DNA from: JAEUJM01 sp964635055
GTDB taxonomy: Bacteria; Actinomycetota; Acidimicrobiia; Acidimicrobiales; DATDAH01
Direction: 5' to 3'
NCBI GenBank assembly: GCA_964635055.1
Contig: CAZWMT010000004.1
Location: 179,541-243,540 of the forward strand
Length of the DNA stretch: 64,000 nucleotides
Position numbers and translations under genes: made by a program. Under the pieces are notes generated by a model. That model saw only the letters and a program-made list of their open reading frames with translations, was not told where the DNA came from and searched no databases. Shown here piece by piece: positions 16,832 to 25,160 of this stretch (its first letter is position 1; each line of letters opens with the position of its first letter).

Positions 16832-16837
16832 TACTGT
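16832..16837 (+). promoter_or_regulatory. Predicted -10 box, leaderless promoter
   Basis: TACTGT ends 7 nt before the ATG at 16845 of the DNA glycosylase-like gene. Confidence 0.45.
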
Positions 16838-16844
16838 CGGCGCC

Positions 16845-17471
16845 ATGACTGCCAAGGTCCGCTTCCCGATCACCAACGACGACGCCGCCAACGAGCTGCT
16901 CGTCACCGACCCACTGGCCTTGGTGCTCGGGATGCTGCTCGACCAGCAGGTGCCGATGGAATGGGCGTTCCGGGCGCCGGCGACCCTGAAGGAGCGCCTC
17001 GGCGACGCGTGGTCCCCTGCGGGCATCGCCGCGATGGACCCCGAGGATCTCGTCGCCGTGTTCTGCCAGAAGCCCGCGCTGCACCGGTACCCGGCAGCCA
17101 TGGCCCGCCGGGCGCACGCCCTCTGCGAGCAGATCGTCGAGGAGTACCGCGGCGACACGGCCAACATCTGGCGGCGGGTGAAGAGCGGCGAGGAGCTCTA
17201 CGCCCGGGTCAGCGCGCTCCCCGGCTTCGGCGAGGAGAAGTCCCGGATCTTCGTGGCCCTGCTGGCCAAGCGCTTCGGCAAGGCCCCACCCGGGTGGGAG
17301 GTGGCCGCCGGGCCCTTCTCCGACGGCGAGCCCCGATCCGCGGCCGACGTCGACACCAAGGAGCGGTTCAACGAGGTCCGGGCCTGGAAGAAGGCGCAGA
17401 AGGCGGCGAAGAAGACCAAGGCCGAGTTCTCGATGGCCACGACGACCAGCTCGCCGCCGACGGGCACCTGA
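16845..17471 (+). CDS. HhH-GPD base-excision DNA repair protein
   Basis: Protein of 208 residues. ALVLGMLLDQQVPMEWAFRAP near residue 25 and the later VSALPGFGEEKSRIFVALLAKRFG (helix-hairpin-helix with LPGFGEEK) match a small actinobacterial subfamily of HhH-GPD DNA glycosylases. The family flips and excises damaged bases. There is no Cys cluster, so it is not of the Fe-S Nth/MutY type. The expected catalytic Asp after the hairpin is not clearly identifiable, so activity is uncertain. A Lys-rich C-terminal tail follows. Translation begins at an ATG with a TACTGT box 7 nt upstream. Confidence 0.8.
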   Translation: MTAKVRFPITNDDAANELLVTDPLALVLGMLLDQQVPMEWAFRAPATLKERLGDAWSPAGIAAMDPEDLVAVFCQKPALHRYPAAMARRAHALCEQIVEEYRGDTANIWRRVKSGEELYARVSALPGFGEEKSRIFVALLAKRFGKAPPGWEVAAGPFSDGEPRSAADVDTKERFNEVRAWKKAQKAAKKTKAEFSMATTTSSPPTGT

Positions 17472-17490
17472 CCCGCCGGCAGTCCGCGGC

Positions 17491-18261
17491 TCAGCGCGTG
17501 GGCGCCGGCAGGCTGTGCTTCTGACGGTCGAGCCAGCCCAGCAGCACGGCCACGGCCCGGGGGTCGTGGCGCAACTGGTGCCCGGCGCCGGCCACGAAGC
17601 GGAGCTCGGCGCCGCCGTGGGCGTCGGCGAGCAGCCGGGCGTCGAAGTCGGGCACCACCTCGTCCTGAGAGCCGTGCATGACCAGCAGTGGCCGTGGCGC
17701 GAGCCGCCCCGCTGCATCGAGGGGGCGGATCCCCTTCAGCTCGCGTGACCAGTTGTCCATCGACTCGGGCCAGTCGGGATCGTCGATCACGCCGACCTCA
17801 CGGGCGTGGGCCAGCAGGCGGGCCGGGCGGCGGGCCCAGTCGTCGAAGTCGGCGGGCGCGCCGATGCAGGCCACCCCCTGGATACGGGGATCCTCGGCGC
17901 CGGCGCAGACGCCCAGCGCCCCGCCCGTGCCGAACCCGGCGCACCACACCCCCTGCACCCCCTGCTCGCGCTCGAGGTGGTCGGTGGCCGCGTGCAGGTC
18001 GTCGAGCCAGCCCTGCAGCGAGAACTGGCCCTCGGAGGGTCGACAGCCTCGGAGGTTGAACGCCAGAACCACCCAGCCCAGCTCGGTCGCGATGCGATCG
18101 GCGAGCTGCGGGTAGGTGTGGGCCGACTTGGGCCCACCACCGGCACCCGACGGGAAGCCGTGCAGCAGGGTCAGGCCGGGCAAGCCTGACGAGTCGGCGC
18201 CGGTGGGCCGGGCCAGGTGGGCGGCGAGCTGCAGGTCGCCGGACGAGAAGCGGTGGTCCAC
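17491..18261 (-). CDS. Alpha/beta-fold hydrolase with Gly in the nucleophile elbow
   Basis: Protein of 256 residues with an alpha/beta hydrolase layout: LLHGFPSGAGG oxyanion region, FNLRGCRPSEGQFS, an elbow region WCAGFGTGGALG, LLVMHGSQDEVVPDFDA with the acid residue, and GAGHQLRHDP with the His. The elbow reads GFGTG rather than GxSxG, so the Ser nucleophile appears to be Gly. Either the family uses another residue or the enzyme is inactive. It starts with GTG 4 bp after the preceding small gene, so the two form an operon. It converges on the glycosylase gene. Confidence 0.8.
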   Translation of the reverse strand: MDHRFSSGDLQLAAHLARPTGADSSGLPGLTLLHGFPSGAGGGPKSAHTYPQLADRIATELGWVVLAFNLRGCRPSEGQFSLQGWLDDLHAATDHLEREQGVQGVWCAGFGTGGALGVCAGAEDPRIQGVACIGAPADFDDWARRPARLLAHAREVGVIDDPDWPESMDNWSRELKGIRPLDAAGRLAPRPLLVMHGSQDEVVPDFDARLLADAHGGAELRFVAGAGHQLRHDPRAVAVLLGWLDRQKHSLPAPTR

Positions 18262-18265
18262 CCGA

Positions 18266-18454
18266 TCAGGCGGGCCGGTACCCGCGGTTGCGCGCCTCGG
18301 CGAGGGTGTCGGGCCCGAAGCAGAGGAAGGTCTCGGCCGCCATGAGCTCGGCGATCACCTCGGGGTCGGTGGCGGCGTCGTCGAGGTCGTAGACGATCTG
18401 GGTGCGCTTGTTCCCCAGCCAGCGGTTGTGTTCGAAGCGGGTCGGTCGATCCAT
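18266..18454 (-). CDS. Small conserved-type hypothetical protein
   Basis: Protein of 62 residues beginning MDRPTRFEHNRWLGNKRTQIVYDLDD and ending in LAEARNRGYRPA. I do not know the family. Coding status is supported by the ordered charge pattern, the 4-bp spacing to the hydrolase start, and a TACGAT -10-like box 6 nt before the ATG at 18454. It is probably the first gene of a two-gene operon with the hydrolase. Confidence 0.75.
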   Translation of the reverse strand: MDRPTRFEHNRWLGNKRTQIVYDLDDAATDPEVIAELMAAETFLCFGPDTLAEARNRGYRPA

Positions 18455-18460
18455 CCCGTC

Positions 18461-18466
18461 ATCGTA
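18461..18466 (-). promoter_or_regulatory. Predicted -10 box, leaderless promoter
   Basis: TACGAT on the minus strand, 6 nt upstream of the ATG at 18454. Confidence 0.5.
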
Positions 18467-18491
18467 CGGTCGACACCCGGGGCACGCGAAA

Positions 18492-18517
18492 CGGGGGAGG
18501 GCCGAAGCCCTCCCCCG
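18492..18517 (-). terminator. Intrinsic terminator with UUCG tetraloop
   Basis: An 11-bp perfect GC-rich stem (CGGGGGAGGGC with its complement) closes a TTCG loop on the minus strand, followed by TTT. It is one of the clearest terminators in the window and ends the transcript that comes from 18.7 kb upstream. Confidence 0.9.
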
Positions 18518-18726
18518 CTCGAGTACTGCCGGAAGTTCCGGTCGATGTGCGTACGCACCCGTAGGTCGGGTGGTGTCGGACGGGACCAGATCCGACCATC
18601 GATCCGGCGGTGCTGGCTTGGATTCGCCTGCCGGTCCAGCAAGCCGCCTAGCGGCCAGCCACCTCCGAAGTCCCAGAACTCATGTGACTGCTCAGTTGGA
18701 CCACCTCCTTTCCTCGGTCCACACAG
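18518..18726 (-). ncRNA. Short transcript with consensus ribosome-binding site and mini-ORF
   Basis: This 209-bp stretch downstream of the 169-aa gene holds no normal gene, yet looks like an RNA element. At 18711-18704 (minus strand) there is a perfect AAAGGAGG; 8 nt later comes CTG at 18695 opening a 15-codon frame (LSSHMSSGTSEVAGR) that ends at TAG 18648, with an internal ATG at 18683. The unit ends in the strong UUCG terminator. The +1 frame after the TAG stays open to beyond the terminator, so a leader peptide with frameshifting, an attenuator or a structural RNA are all possible. I cannot tell which. No separate promoter is evident, so it may be read as the tail of the upstream mRNA. Confidence 0.5.
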
Positions 18727-19236
18727 TCAAGCACCTCCGTCGTCGTCGGCGACGTCATTTTCCGAGGATTTCTCGTCGGCGTCGAGATCGTCGACGGCGG
18801 ACGGGTCGGGCACCCGTTCACCGATGGCGCCGATGGACGCCAGGTAGGCCAACTCGGCCTCGAGGACCGCCGTCACCATCTCGGGGGTGACGTCCCACCA
18901 CTCGGCCGTCTCCACCCGGTCGAGCAGGTAGCGCAGGGTCTCGTCGTCGGCGACCACGATCAGGCCCGAGCCCGTGGCGTAGCGGACCCCGTCGGTCAGG
19001 TCGTTCGAGTTGAGGTAGTCCAGGTGGGCCTTGAGCAGGCCCTCGAGCTGGTCGTAGCTGAGCTGCGCGGTGATCTCGTCGGGCAGCGCCGAGGCGACGA
19101 ACTCGACCGCCTCGGGCATGTCGAAGCGTGCCTGGGGCGGCGCGGTAGCGAGTTGCCCGGTCACCCGACCGACGGCGACGAGCGCGATGACGACGACCGC
19201 GACCGCGGCCAGGACGATCAGGACGACGGCGATCAT
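18727..19236 (-). CDS. Membrane-anchored hypothetical protein
   Basis: Protein of 169 residues. One N-terminal transmembrane segment (residues 2-24, very hydrophobic, mainly V/A/L) is followed by a soluble acidic domain with EFVASALPDEITAQLSYDQLEGLLKAHLDYLNS and a very acidic C-terminus. I know no function; similar single-pass proteins beside acyl-CoA dehydrogenases occur in actinobacteria, but this is recollection. The ATG at 19236 lies 22 bp after the stop of the acyl-CoA dehydrogenase on the same strand, so it is probably in that operon. Confidence 0.75.
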   Translation of the reverse strand: MIAVVLIVLAAVAVVVIALVAVGRVTGQLATAPPQARFDMPEAVEFVASALPDEITAQLSYDQLEGLLKAHLDYLNSNDLTDGVRYATGSGLIVVADDETLRYLLDRVETAEWWDVTPEMVTAVLEAELAYLASIGAIGERVPDPSAVDDLDADEKSSENDVADDDGGA

Positions 19237-19257
19237 GTCGTGCGCCGCCGCACGGCC

Positions 19258-20373
19258 TCACAGACCGATGCGCTGGGCGAGCAGCTCGCGGTGGTAGGTG
19301 GGGTCACCGAACAGCAGCTCGGAGGACTTGGCCCGCTTGAAGTACAGGTGGGCGGGGTGCTCCCAGGTGAAGCCGATGCCGCCGTGGATCTGGATGTTCT
19401 CGGCGGCGGCGTGGAAGTAGGCATCCGAGCAGTAGGCCTTGGCCAGGCTGGCCACCGACGGCAGCTCGTCGTTCAGCTCGGAGGCGCACCAGCCGGCGTA
19501 GTACGCGGCCGACTTGGCCGACTCGACCTCCAGCAGCATGTCGGCGCACTTGTGCTTGATGGCCTGGAACGAGCCGATGGGCCGACCGAACTGCACCCGG
19601 ACCTTGGCGTACTCCACCGACATGTCGAGACACATCTGGGCGCCACCCACCTGCTCGGCGGCCAGGGCCACCGCGGCCAGGTCGAGCACCCGCTCGAGGA
19701 CGGCCCAGCCGCCCCCGTCGGTGCCGATGAGGCGGGCGGGGGCACCGGCGAGCTCCACCTTTGCCTGCTTGCGGGTCTGGTCCATGGTGGCCAGCGGGGT
19801 ACGGGTGACGCCGTCGGCGCCGCCCTCCACCGCGAACAGCGACACGCCGGCGTCGGTGCGGGCCGCGACCAGCAAGAAGTCGGCGGTGTGGCCGTCGAGC
19901 ACGAACATCTTGGTGCCGTCGATGGTCCAGCCGTCGCCGGCGGCCGTGGCGGTCGCGGTGATGCCGGCCTCGTCCCAGCGGCCGTTCTGCTCGGTGAAGG
20001 CGAGGGTGGCGATGGTCTCGCCCGAGGCGATCCCGGGCAGCAGGTCGGCCTTGGCGGCGTCGTCACCCGAGTGGATGAGGGTGTTGGCCGCCAGCACGAC
20101 CGTGGAGAAGTAGGGGGCGCACAGCAGCGAACGACCCATCTCCTCGAGCACCACGATGAGCTCGACGTACGAGTAGCCCGAGCCACCGAACTCCTCGGGC
20201 ACGATCAGGCCCTGCAGGCCCATCTGATCGGCCATCTGGGACCAGACCGCGGCGTCGTAGCCGGCCTCGGTCTCCATCTGCTCGCGGACCGCCGCCTCGC
20301 TGGACTTGGTCTCGAGGAACTGGCGGACGATGCGCCGAAGTTCTTCCTGCTCCTCGCTGAAGGCGAAGTTCAC
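19258..20373 (-). CDS. Acyl-CoA dehydrogenase
   Basis: Protein of 371 residues, slightly shorter than the typical 380-400 of FAD acyl-CoA dehydrogenases, which introduce the alpha,beta double bond of acyl-CoA. Visible signatures: FSEEQEELRRIVRQFL, VPEEFGGSG, a central LAFTEQNGRWDEAG substrate/FAD region, RVQFGRPIGSFQAIKHKCADM, and IQIHGGIGFTWEHPAHLYFKRA. In the FAD region the usual T-x-P-x-a-GSD is replaced by FTEQNGRWD, as in divergent members acting on steroid or branched acyl-CoAs. The GTG at 20373 gives the family N-terminus (NFAFSEEQ). A TetR-type palindrome lies about 50 bp upstream. Confidence 0.92.
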   Translation of the reverse strand: MNFAFSEEQEELRRIVRQFLETKSSEAAVREQMETEAGYDAAVWSQMADQMGLQGLIVPEEFGGSGYSYVELIVVLEEMGRSLLCAPYFSTVVLAANTLIHSGDDAAKADLLPGIASGETIATLAFTEQNGRWDEAGITATATAAGDGWTIDGTKMFVLDGHTADFLLVAARTDAGVSLFAVEGGADGVTRTPLATMDQTRKQAKVELAGAPARLIGTDGGGWAVLERVLDLAAVALAAEQVGGAQMCLDMSVEYAKVRVQFGRPIGSFQAIKHKCADMLLEVESAKSAAYYAGWCASELNDELPSVASLAKAYCSDAYFHAAAENIQIHGGIGFTWEHPAHLYFKRAKSSELLFGDPTYHRELLAQRIGL

Positions 20374-20421
20374 GGTGGGGAGCCCCCTGTAACGGTGATC
20401 CGGACTTGGACCGCCTTGTTT

Positions 20422-20441
20422 ACTAGACCGCTCGGTCAAGA
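20422..20441. promoter_or_regulatory. Putative TetR-family operator of the acyl-CoA dehydrogenase
   Basis: ACTAGACCGCTCGGTCAAGA contains the inverted repeat GACCG-CT-CGGTC. Palindromes of this type are typical targets of acyl-CoA-sensing TetR regulators in actinobacteria. It overlaps a TTGACC -35-like hexamer on the minus strand, so repression by occlusion is plausible. The regulator gene is not in the window. Confidence 0.5.
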
Positions 20442-20462
20442 GCGAGATCGCAGGCCCGACAT

Positions 20463-20572
20463 CGGCTCCTCCTTCGTCGGAGCGGCTTCGCCATCCGGTT
20501 CGTCATCCTTGCGCCTCCGCTCCGCATCACATTGGCTCCTCGTCCCTCGGAGCGGCTTCGCCATCCGGTTCG
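20463..20572. repeat. Two 39-40 bp direct repeats, 70 bp apart
   Basis: Segments 20463-20502 and 20533-20572 both read GGCTCCTC, a few variable bases, then CGGAGCGGCTTCGCCATCC and GGTTCG, with about three mismatches. Between them the sequence also keeps CTCCGCTCCGC words. They lie in the divergent intergenic region between the acyl-CoA dehydrogenase and the MBL gene. This may be a dispersed intergenic repeat of this genome. Confidence 0.75.
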
Positions 20573-20613
20573 CCTGCGCCGCTGCTCCGCTCCGCTCCGC
20601 GGCCTCGAGGACC

Positions 20614-20619
20614 TAGCCT
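20614..20619 (+). promoter_or_regulatory. Predicted -10 box, leaderless promoter
   Basis: TAGCCT ends 6 nt before the GTG at 20626 of the MBL-fold gene. Confidence 0.5.
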
Positions 20620-20625
20620 GGAGCG

Positions 20626-21237
20626 GTGAGCGATCTTCACTACGAGGACACGCAGGCGGAGATCCACAAGGTGGTCGTCGGGCCCGTCGACAACAACGTG
20701 TTCGTGCTGCGGTGCCGGGAGACCGGCGAGTCGGTGCTGATCGACGCCGCCAACGAGCACGAGAAGCTGCTCGAGCTGTGCCGGGCGCTCGACGTGCGCA
20801 AGGTGCTCGAGACGCACGGCCACTGGGACCACATCCAGGCCGTCCCTGCAGTACGCGACGCCGGCTACGAGGTGGGCATCACCGGGCCCGACTCGTCCGA
20901 GCTCGAGGCCTACGACTTCGTGCTCGACGACGACACCGTCATCGAGGTCGGCCGCCTACGGCTGCGCACCATCTTCACGCCGGGCCACACCCCGGGCTCG
21001 ATGTGCTTCCTGGTCGAGGGCTCCCCGGTGCTCTTCAGCGGCGACACCCTGTTCCCGGGTGGGCCCGGCAACACCAGCTACCCGGGCGGCGACTTCGACC
21101 AGATCATCCGCTCGATCGACGAGCGCCTGTTCTCACCCCTCGACGCCGGCACGCTCGTGCTCCCCGGCCACGGCGACGACACCACGATCGGCGCCGAGCG
21201 CCCCCGCCTCCAGGAGTACGTCGATCGCGGGTGGTGA
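20626..21237 (+). CDS. MBL-fold metallo-hydrolase, glyoxalase II-like
   Basis: Protein of 203 residues. It has the full metallo-beta-lactamase metal set: THGHWDH near residues 63-69, the following His in TPGHTPGS, Asp in FSGDTLFPG and His in LPGHGDD. Such small stand-alone proteins hydrolyse thioesters such as S-lactoylglutathione or other mycothiol-linked or phosphodiester substrates; the substrate is not fixed here. The GTG start has a TAGCCT box 6 nt upstream. The next gene starts 35 bp downstream, and the suf operon follows on the same strand. Confidence 0.9.
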   Translation: MSDLHYEDTQAEIHKVVVGPVDNNVFVLRCRETGESVLIDAANEHEKLLELCRALDVRKVLETHGHWDHIQAVPAVRDAGYEVGITGPDSSELEAYDFVLDDDTVIEVGRLRLRTIFTPGHTPGSMCFLVEGSPVLFSGDTLFPGGPGNTSYPGGDFDQIIRSIDERLFSPLDAGTLVLPGHGDDTTIGAERPRLQEYVDRGW

Positions 21238-21271
21238 GCAGGCGCGGGCGCTCCCCGCTGACGAGCGTCCT

Positions 21272-21619
21272 GTGGACCCCACCCCGGTGCACACCGTCGA
21301 TCTGCCCGACACCCCGACGCGCGACCGCAACATCCCCGCCGAGGCGTGGATCGAAGCCCCCGATGCGCTGCTGACGCTGGGCGACGACATCGACCACCCG
21401 TTGATCGCGTACAAGCGCCGCCTCGGCCCCTGGCTGCTCTGGCGGGCCGGGCCGGCTCGGGGTGCCGACGCCCGCTACCTGGCGGTCCGGGCCGACGATC
21501 TCGCCGACCACCACACCTTCCGCCTGCACCCCGACGGCACCGGCGACGGCACCGGCCCGAGCGGTTCCTCCCACACCCGCTTCCGCACCTGGAAGGAGGA
21601 CCTCCGTGACCACACCTGA
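21272..21619 (+). CDS. Hypothetical protein upstream of sufC
   Basis: Predicted protein of 115 residues from the GTG at 21272; GTG at 21287 is an alternative start. Family unknown. The sequence is ordered and polar, with DRNIPAEAWIEAPDALLTLGDD, a LIAYKRRLGPWLLWRAG segment and a C-terminal SHTRFRTWKEDLRDH. It lies between the MBL gene and sufC on the same strand, 75 bp before the sufC start, but a regulator-type palindrome separates it from sufC, so it is likely in the MBL transcript. Confidence 0.65.
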   Translation: MDPTPVHTVDLPDTPTRDRNIPAEAWIEAPDALLTLGDDIDHPLIAYKRRLGPWLLWRAGPARGADARYLAVRADDLADHHTFRLHPDGTGDGTGPSGSSHTRFRTWKEDLRDHT

Positions 21620-21662
21620 GGGTCCGCATCCCACCCGCGCGGAACCGCCCCGCGAGAAATAC

Positions 21663-21688
21663 CACTACGGCCGTAGTGCTAATACACT
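21663..21688 (+). promoter_or_regulatory. Operator-promoter of the sufC-sufS-sufU operon
   Basis: A perfect 16-bp palindrome CACTACGGCCGTAGTG (21663-21678) is followed by the -10-like TACACT (21683-21688), which ends 6 nt before the GTG of sufC. A repressor bound here would cover the promoter. The related sequence ACTATGCGCGTAGGACTAAT lies upstream of sufB, matching at 15 of 20 positions, so one Fe-S or redox-responsive regulator may control both. Confidence 0.6.
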
Positions 21689-21694
21689 GACCCC

Positions 21695-22455
<761 letters not shown>

Positions 22456-22468
<13 letters not shown>

Positions 22469-23709
22469 CGGCCCACGAGGCCCTCGACGTGACGGCGATC
22501 CAGGCCGACTTCCCCATCCTGGACGAGACCGTCCACGACAAGCGCCTCGTCTACCTCGACTCGGCGGCCACCTCGCAGAAGCCCCGTGCCGTGCTCGACG
22601 CCATGGACCGCTACTACGAGACCACGAACGCCAACGTGCACCGCGGGGTCTACGAGATCGCCGAGCGGGCCACCACGATGATGGAGGCCGCCCGCGCCAA
22701 GGTGGCCCGCTTCATCAGTGCGCCGTCGGCGTCCGAGGTCGTGTTCACGAAGAACTTCACCGAGGCGTTCAACCTGCTGGCCCGGTCGTGGGGCGGCGCC
22801 AACCTCGGCCCCGGCGACGCCGTCGTGCTGTCGCACATGGAGCACCACTCCAACATCGTGCCGTGGCAGATCATGGCCGCCGAAAAGGGCTTCGAGATCC
22901 GGTGGCTCGGCGTCGACGGCGACGGCCAGCTCGATCTCGACGACCTCGACCGGCTCCTCGACGGCGCCAAGTTGCTCAGCGTCACCGCGATGTCCAACGT
23001 GCTCGGCACCATCAACCCGATCCGCCACCTGGCCGACGCGGCCCACGCCGCCGGCGCCCTGGTCGCGGTCGACGCCTGCCAGTACGTCCCCCACCTCCCC
23101 ACCGCCATCGAGGACCTCGGGGCCGACTTCCTGGCCTTCTCGGGCCACAAGATGTGCGGGCCCACCGGCATCGGTGCCCTCTGGGGCCGAGCCGAGCTGC
23201 TCGACGCCATGCCGCCGTTCCTCGGTGGCGGCGAGATGATCCGCGATGTGCGCGTCGACGGGTTCACCGTCAACGAGCTGCCGTGGAAGTTCGAGGCGGG
23301 CACCCCACCAATCGCCGAGACCATCGGCCTGGGCGCGGCCGTCGACTACCTGGAGGCCCTCGGCATGGACGCCGTCCGCCGCCACGAGGTGTCACTCACC
23401 GGGTACGCCCTGCGCACCCTCAACGAGCGCCTGGGCGACACCATCACGATCCACGGCCCGTCGGAGCCGGCCGGCCGGGGCGGGGTGCTGGCGTTCAACC
23501 TCGCCGACCTGCACCCGCACGACATCTCGCAGGTGCTGGACCAGGAGGGCGTGTGCGTCCGGGCCGGCCACCATTGCGCCAAGCCACTGATGCGTGTGCT
23601 CGGGGTGGGCGCCACCGCCCGCGCGTCGTTGTACGTTTACAACGACGAGCGCGATGTGGACGCTCTGGCCGACGCGCTCGACGCCGCCCTGGCGTTCTTC
23701 GCGCTCTAG
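22456..23709 (+). CDS. sufS: Cysteine desulfurase SufS
   Basis: Protein of 417 residues of the group II cysteine desulfurases. It takes sulfur from cysteine using pyridoxal phosphate; the PLP Lys is Lys232 in AFSGHKMCGPTG and the persulfide-carrying Cys is Cys374 in RAGHHCAKPLM, whose position and context are those of SufS. The N-terminal YLDSAATSQKP and NVHRGVY motifs fit. It hands sulfur to SufU, encoded next. The ATG at 22456 overlaps the sufC end by 13 bp, indicating coupled translation. Confidence 0.96.
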
Positions 23710-23737
23710 AAGGCGTCACAAGGAAGGAGGGAGGCCC

Positions 23738-24238
23738 GTGCCCGGTCTCGAAGACCTGTATCGAGAGATCATCCTCGACCACTACCGCAACCCCCGCAAC
23801 CGGGGCGAGCTCGACAGCCCGCCCGCGCACCGGGTGGAGGGCTTCAACCCCCTCTGTGGCGACGAGATCGTGGTCTACCTGGTGCTCGACGGCGACACGG
23901 TGACCGACCTCAAGATCGGCGGCCAGGGCTGTTCGATCAGCCAGTCCTCGGCATCGATGATGTCCGCGGCGGTCAAGGGCAAGAGCGTCAAGGAGATCCG
24001 CGACCTCACCCGCGCCTTCAAGGCCATGATGTCGATCCACGAGCAGGAGCTCGAGGGCGACGACGCCGAGACCGACGGCGAGGGCGACGATGGCGCCGAC
24101 GGCAGCGGCGTCGGCGACGAGGTGCGCCTCGGCGACCTCGAGGCGCTGCGAGGCGTGGTCAAGTTCCCGGTGCGCATCAAGTGCGCGACCCTCTCGTGGA
24201 ACACGCTGGCCCAGGGCATCGAGGAAGCATCGGGATAG
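23738..24238 (+). CDS. sufU: Zinc-dependent sulfurtransferase SufU
   Basis: Protein of 166 residues. It accepts sulfur from SufS through a zinc-bound Cys; ligands Cys40 and Asp42 (NPLCGDE), Cys65 (GGQGCSIS) and Cys149 (RIKCATLSW) are all present. Residues about 105-128 form an acidic insertion (LEGDDAETDGEGDD and onward) not found in standard SufU proteins, which are near 145-150 residues. The GTG start is preceded by an excellent ribosome-binding site (AAGGAAGGAGG), unlike the leaderless first gene. It is the last gene of the operon and converges on a glycosyltransferase. Confidence 0.95.
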   Translation: MPGLEDLYREIILDHYRNPRNRGELDSPPAHRVEGFNPLCGDEIVVYLVLDGDTVTDLKIGGQGCSISQSSASMMSAAVKGKSVKEIRDLTRAFKAMMSIHEQELEGDDAETDGEGDDGADGSGVGDEVRLGDLEALRGVVKFPVRIKCATLSWNTLAQGIEEASG

Positions 24239-24296
24239 CCGGGCCTGGCCGGCACTCACCGGCGGTTCGGTCGCTCGGCGGGCGGTAGACCGCCGC

Positions 24297-25019
24297 TCAG
24301 CGTTCGACGCCGGCCGGGATCGCCGGCGCGGGCTTCCTGCGCACCAGCACGCCTCGCAGGAGGCTCCACACGTACTTGTGGGCCACGTGCATGACGGTGA
24401 TCTTCGACTCGCCGCCCTGGCGACGGGCCTCGTGGGTCGGCACCTCGGTGACCCGGAAGCCGTACTGGAGGCACTTCATCGCCATCTCCTGCTCGATGGT
24501 GGTGATGTCGCTGGTCGTGCCGATGCGGCGGCCGACGTCCGTGCGGATCGCCCGGAAGCCGTTCTGGTAGTCGGTGAAGCGTGTGCCGAAGCGGTAGTTG
24601 ATGGTCAGGCTGATGACGAGGCTGCCGATCAGGCGCAGCACCTCGTACAGCGATCCGAACAGCTCCTCGCTGCCGCCCAGCATGCGCGAGCCCATGACGA
24701 GGTCCGCCTCGCCGTCCGCGATGGGCGCCACCAGGCGCTCGATGTCGGCAGGGTCGTGGGACCCGTCGGCATCCATGAACACGGTGATGGGGTGGGCGAC
24801 GTGGTCCAGCCCCACGCGGATGGCGTCGCCCTTGCCGAGACCGTTGTCGGTGACCACCCTCGCCCCGTACCCGTCCGCCAGCGCCACGGTACGGTCGGTC
24901 GATCGCCCGTCGACGACCACCAGGTCGTCGGTGAGCGGCCGGGTGGCCTGCAGCACCTGCTCGATCGTGGCTTCCTCGTTGCGCGCGGCGATGACGATGC
25001 TGAACGGCGTGCTGGCCAC
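24297..25019 (-). CDS. Family 2 glycosyltransferase (dolichyl/polyprenyl-phosphate-type)
   Basis: Protein of 240 residues. GT-A fold signatures: SIVIAARNEEATIEQVL at the N-terminus, VVDGRSTDRT, GKGDAIRVGL, the DXD-type MDADGSHDP, and the later FTDYQNGFRAIR. The length and the absence of a membrane domain suit a polyprenyl-phosphate sugar synthase, which makes lipid-linked sugar donors for GT-C enzymes such as those at 1857, 25161 and 34538. Start is GTG at 25019, divergent from the large membrane protein at 25161. Confidence 0.88.
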   Translation of the reverse strand: MASTPFSIVIAARNEEATIEQVLQATRPLTDDLVVVDGRSTDRTVALADGYGARVVTDNGLGKGDAIRVGLDHVAHPITVFMDADGSHDPADIERLVAPIADGEADLVMGSRMLGGSEELFGSLYEVLRLIGSLVISLTINYRFGTRFTDYQNGFRAIRTDVGRRIGTTSDITTIEQEMAMKCLQYGFRVTEVPTHEARRQGGESKITVMHVAHKYVWSLLRGVLVRRKPAPAIPAGVER

Positions 25020-25160
25020 GGGAACGGCACCGTATCAGCCGTGTCCCACCCGACGCCGACCCCGACGCGGCTCCCCGGGGGCGCCCGAGCGGCCGCGCGC
25101 GCTTCGGATACCATCGTCGGCTCGGTGCCCGGTGACGACGCACGAAGGCAGGAGCGAGGG

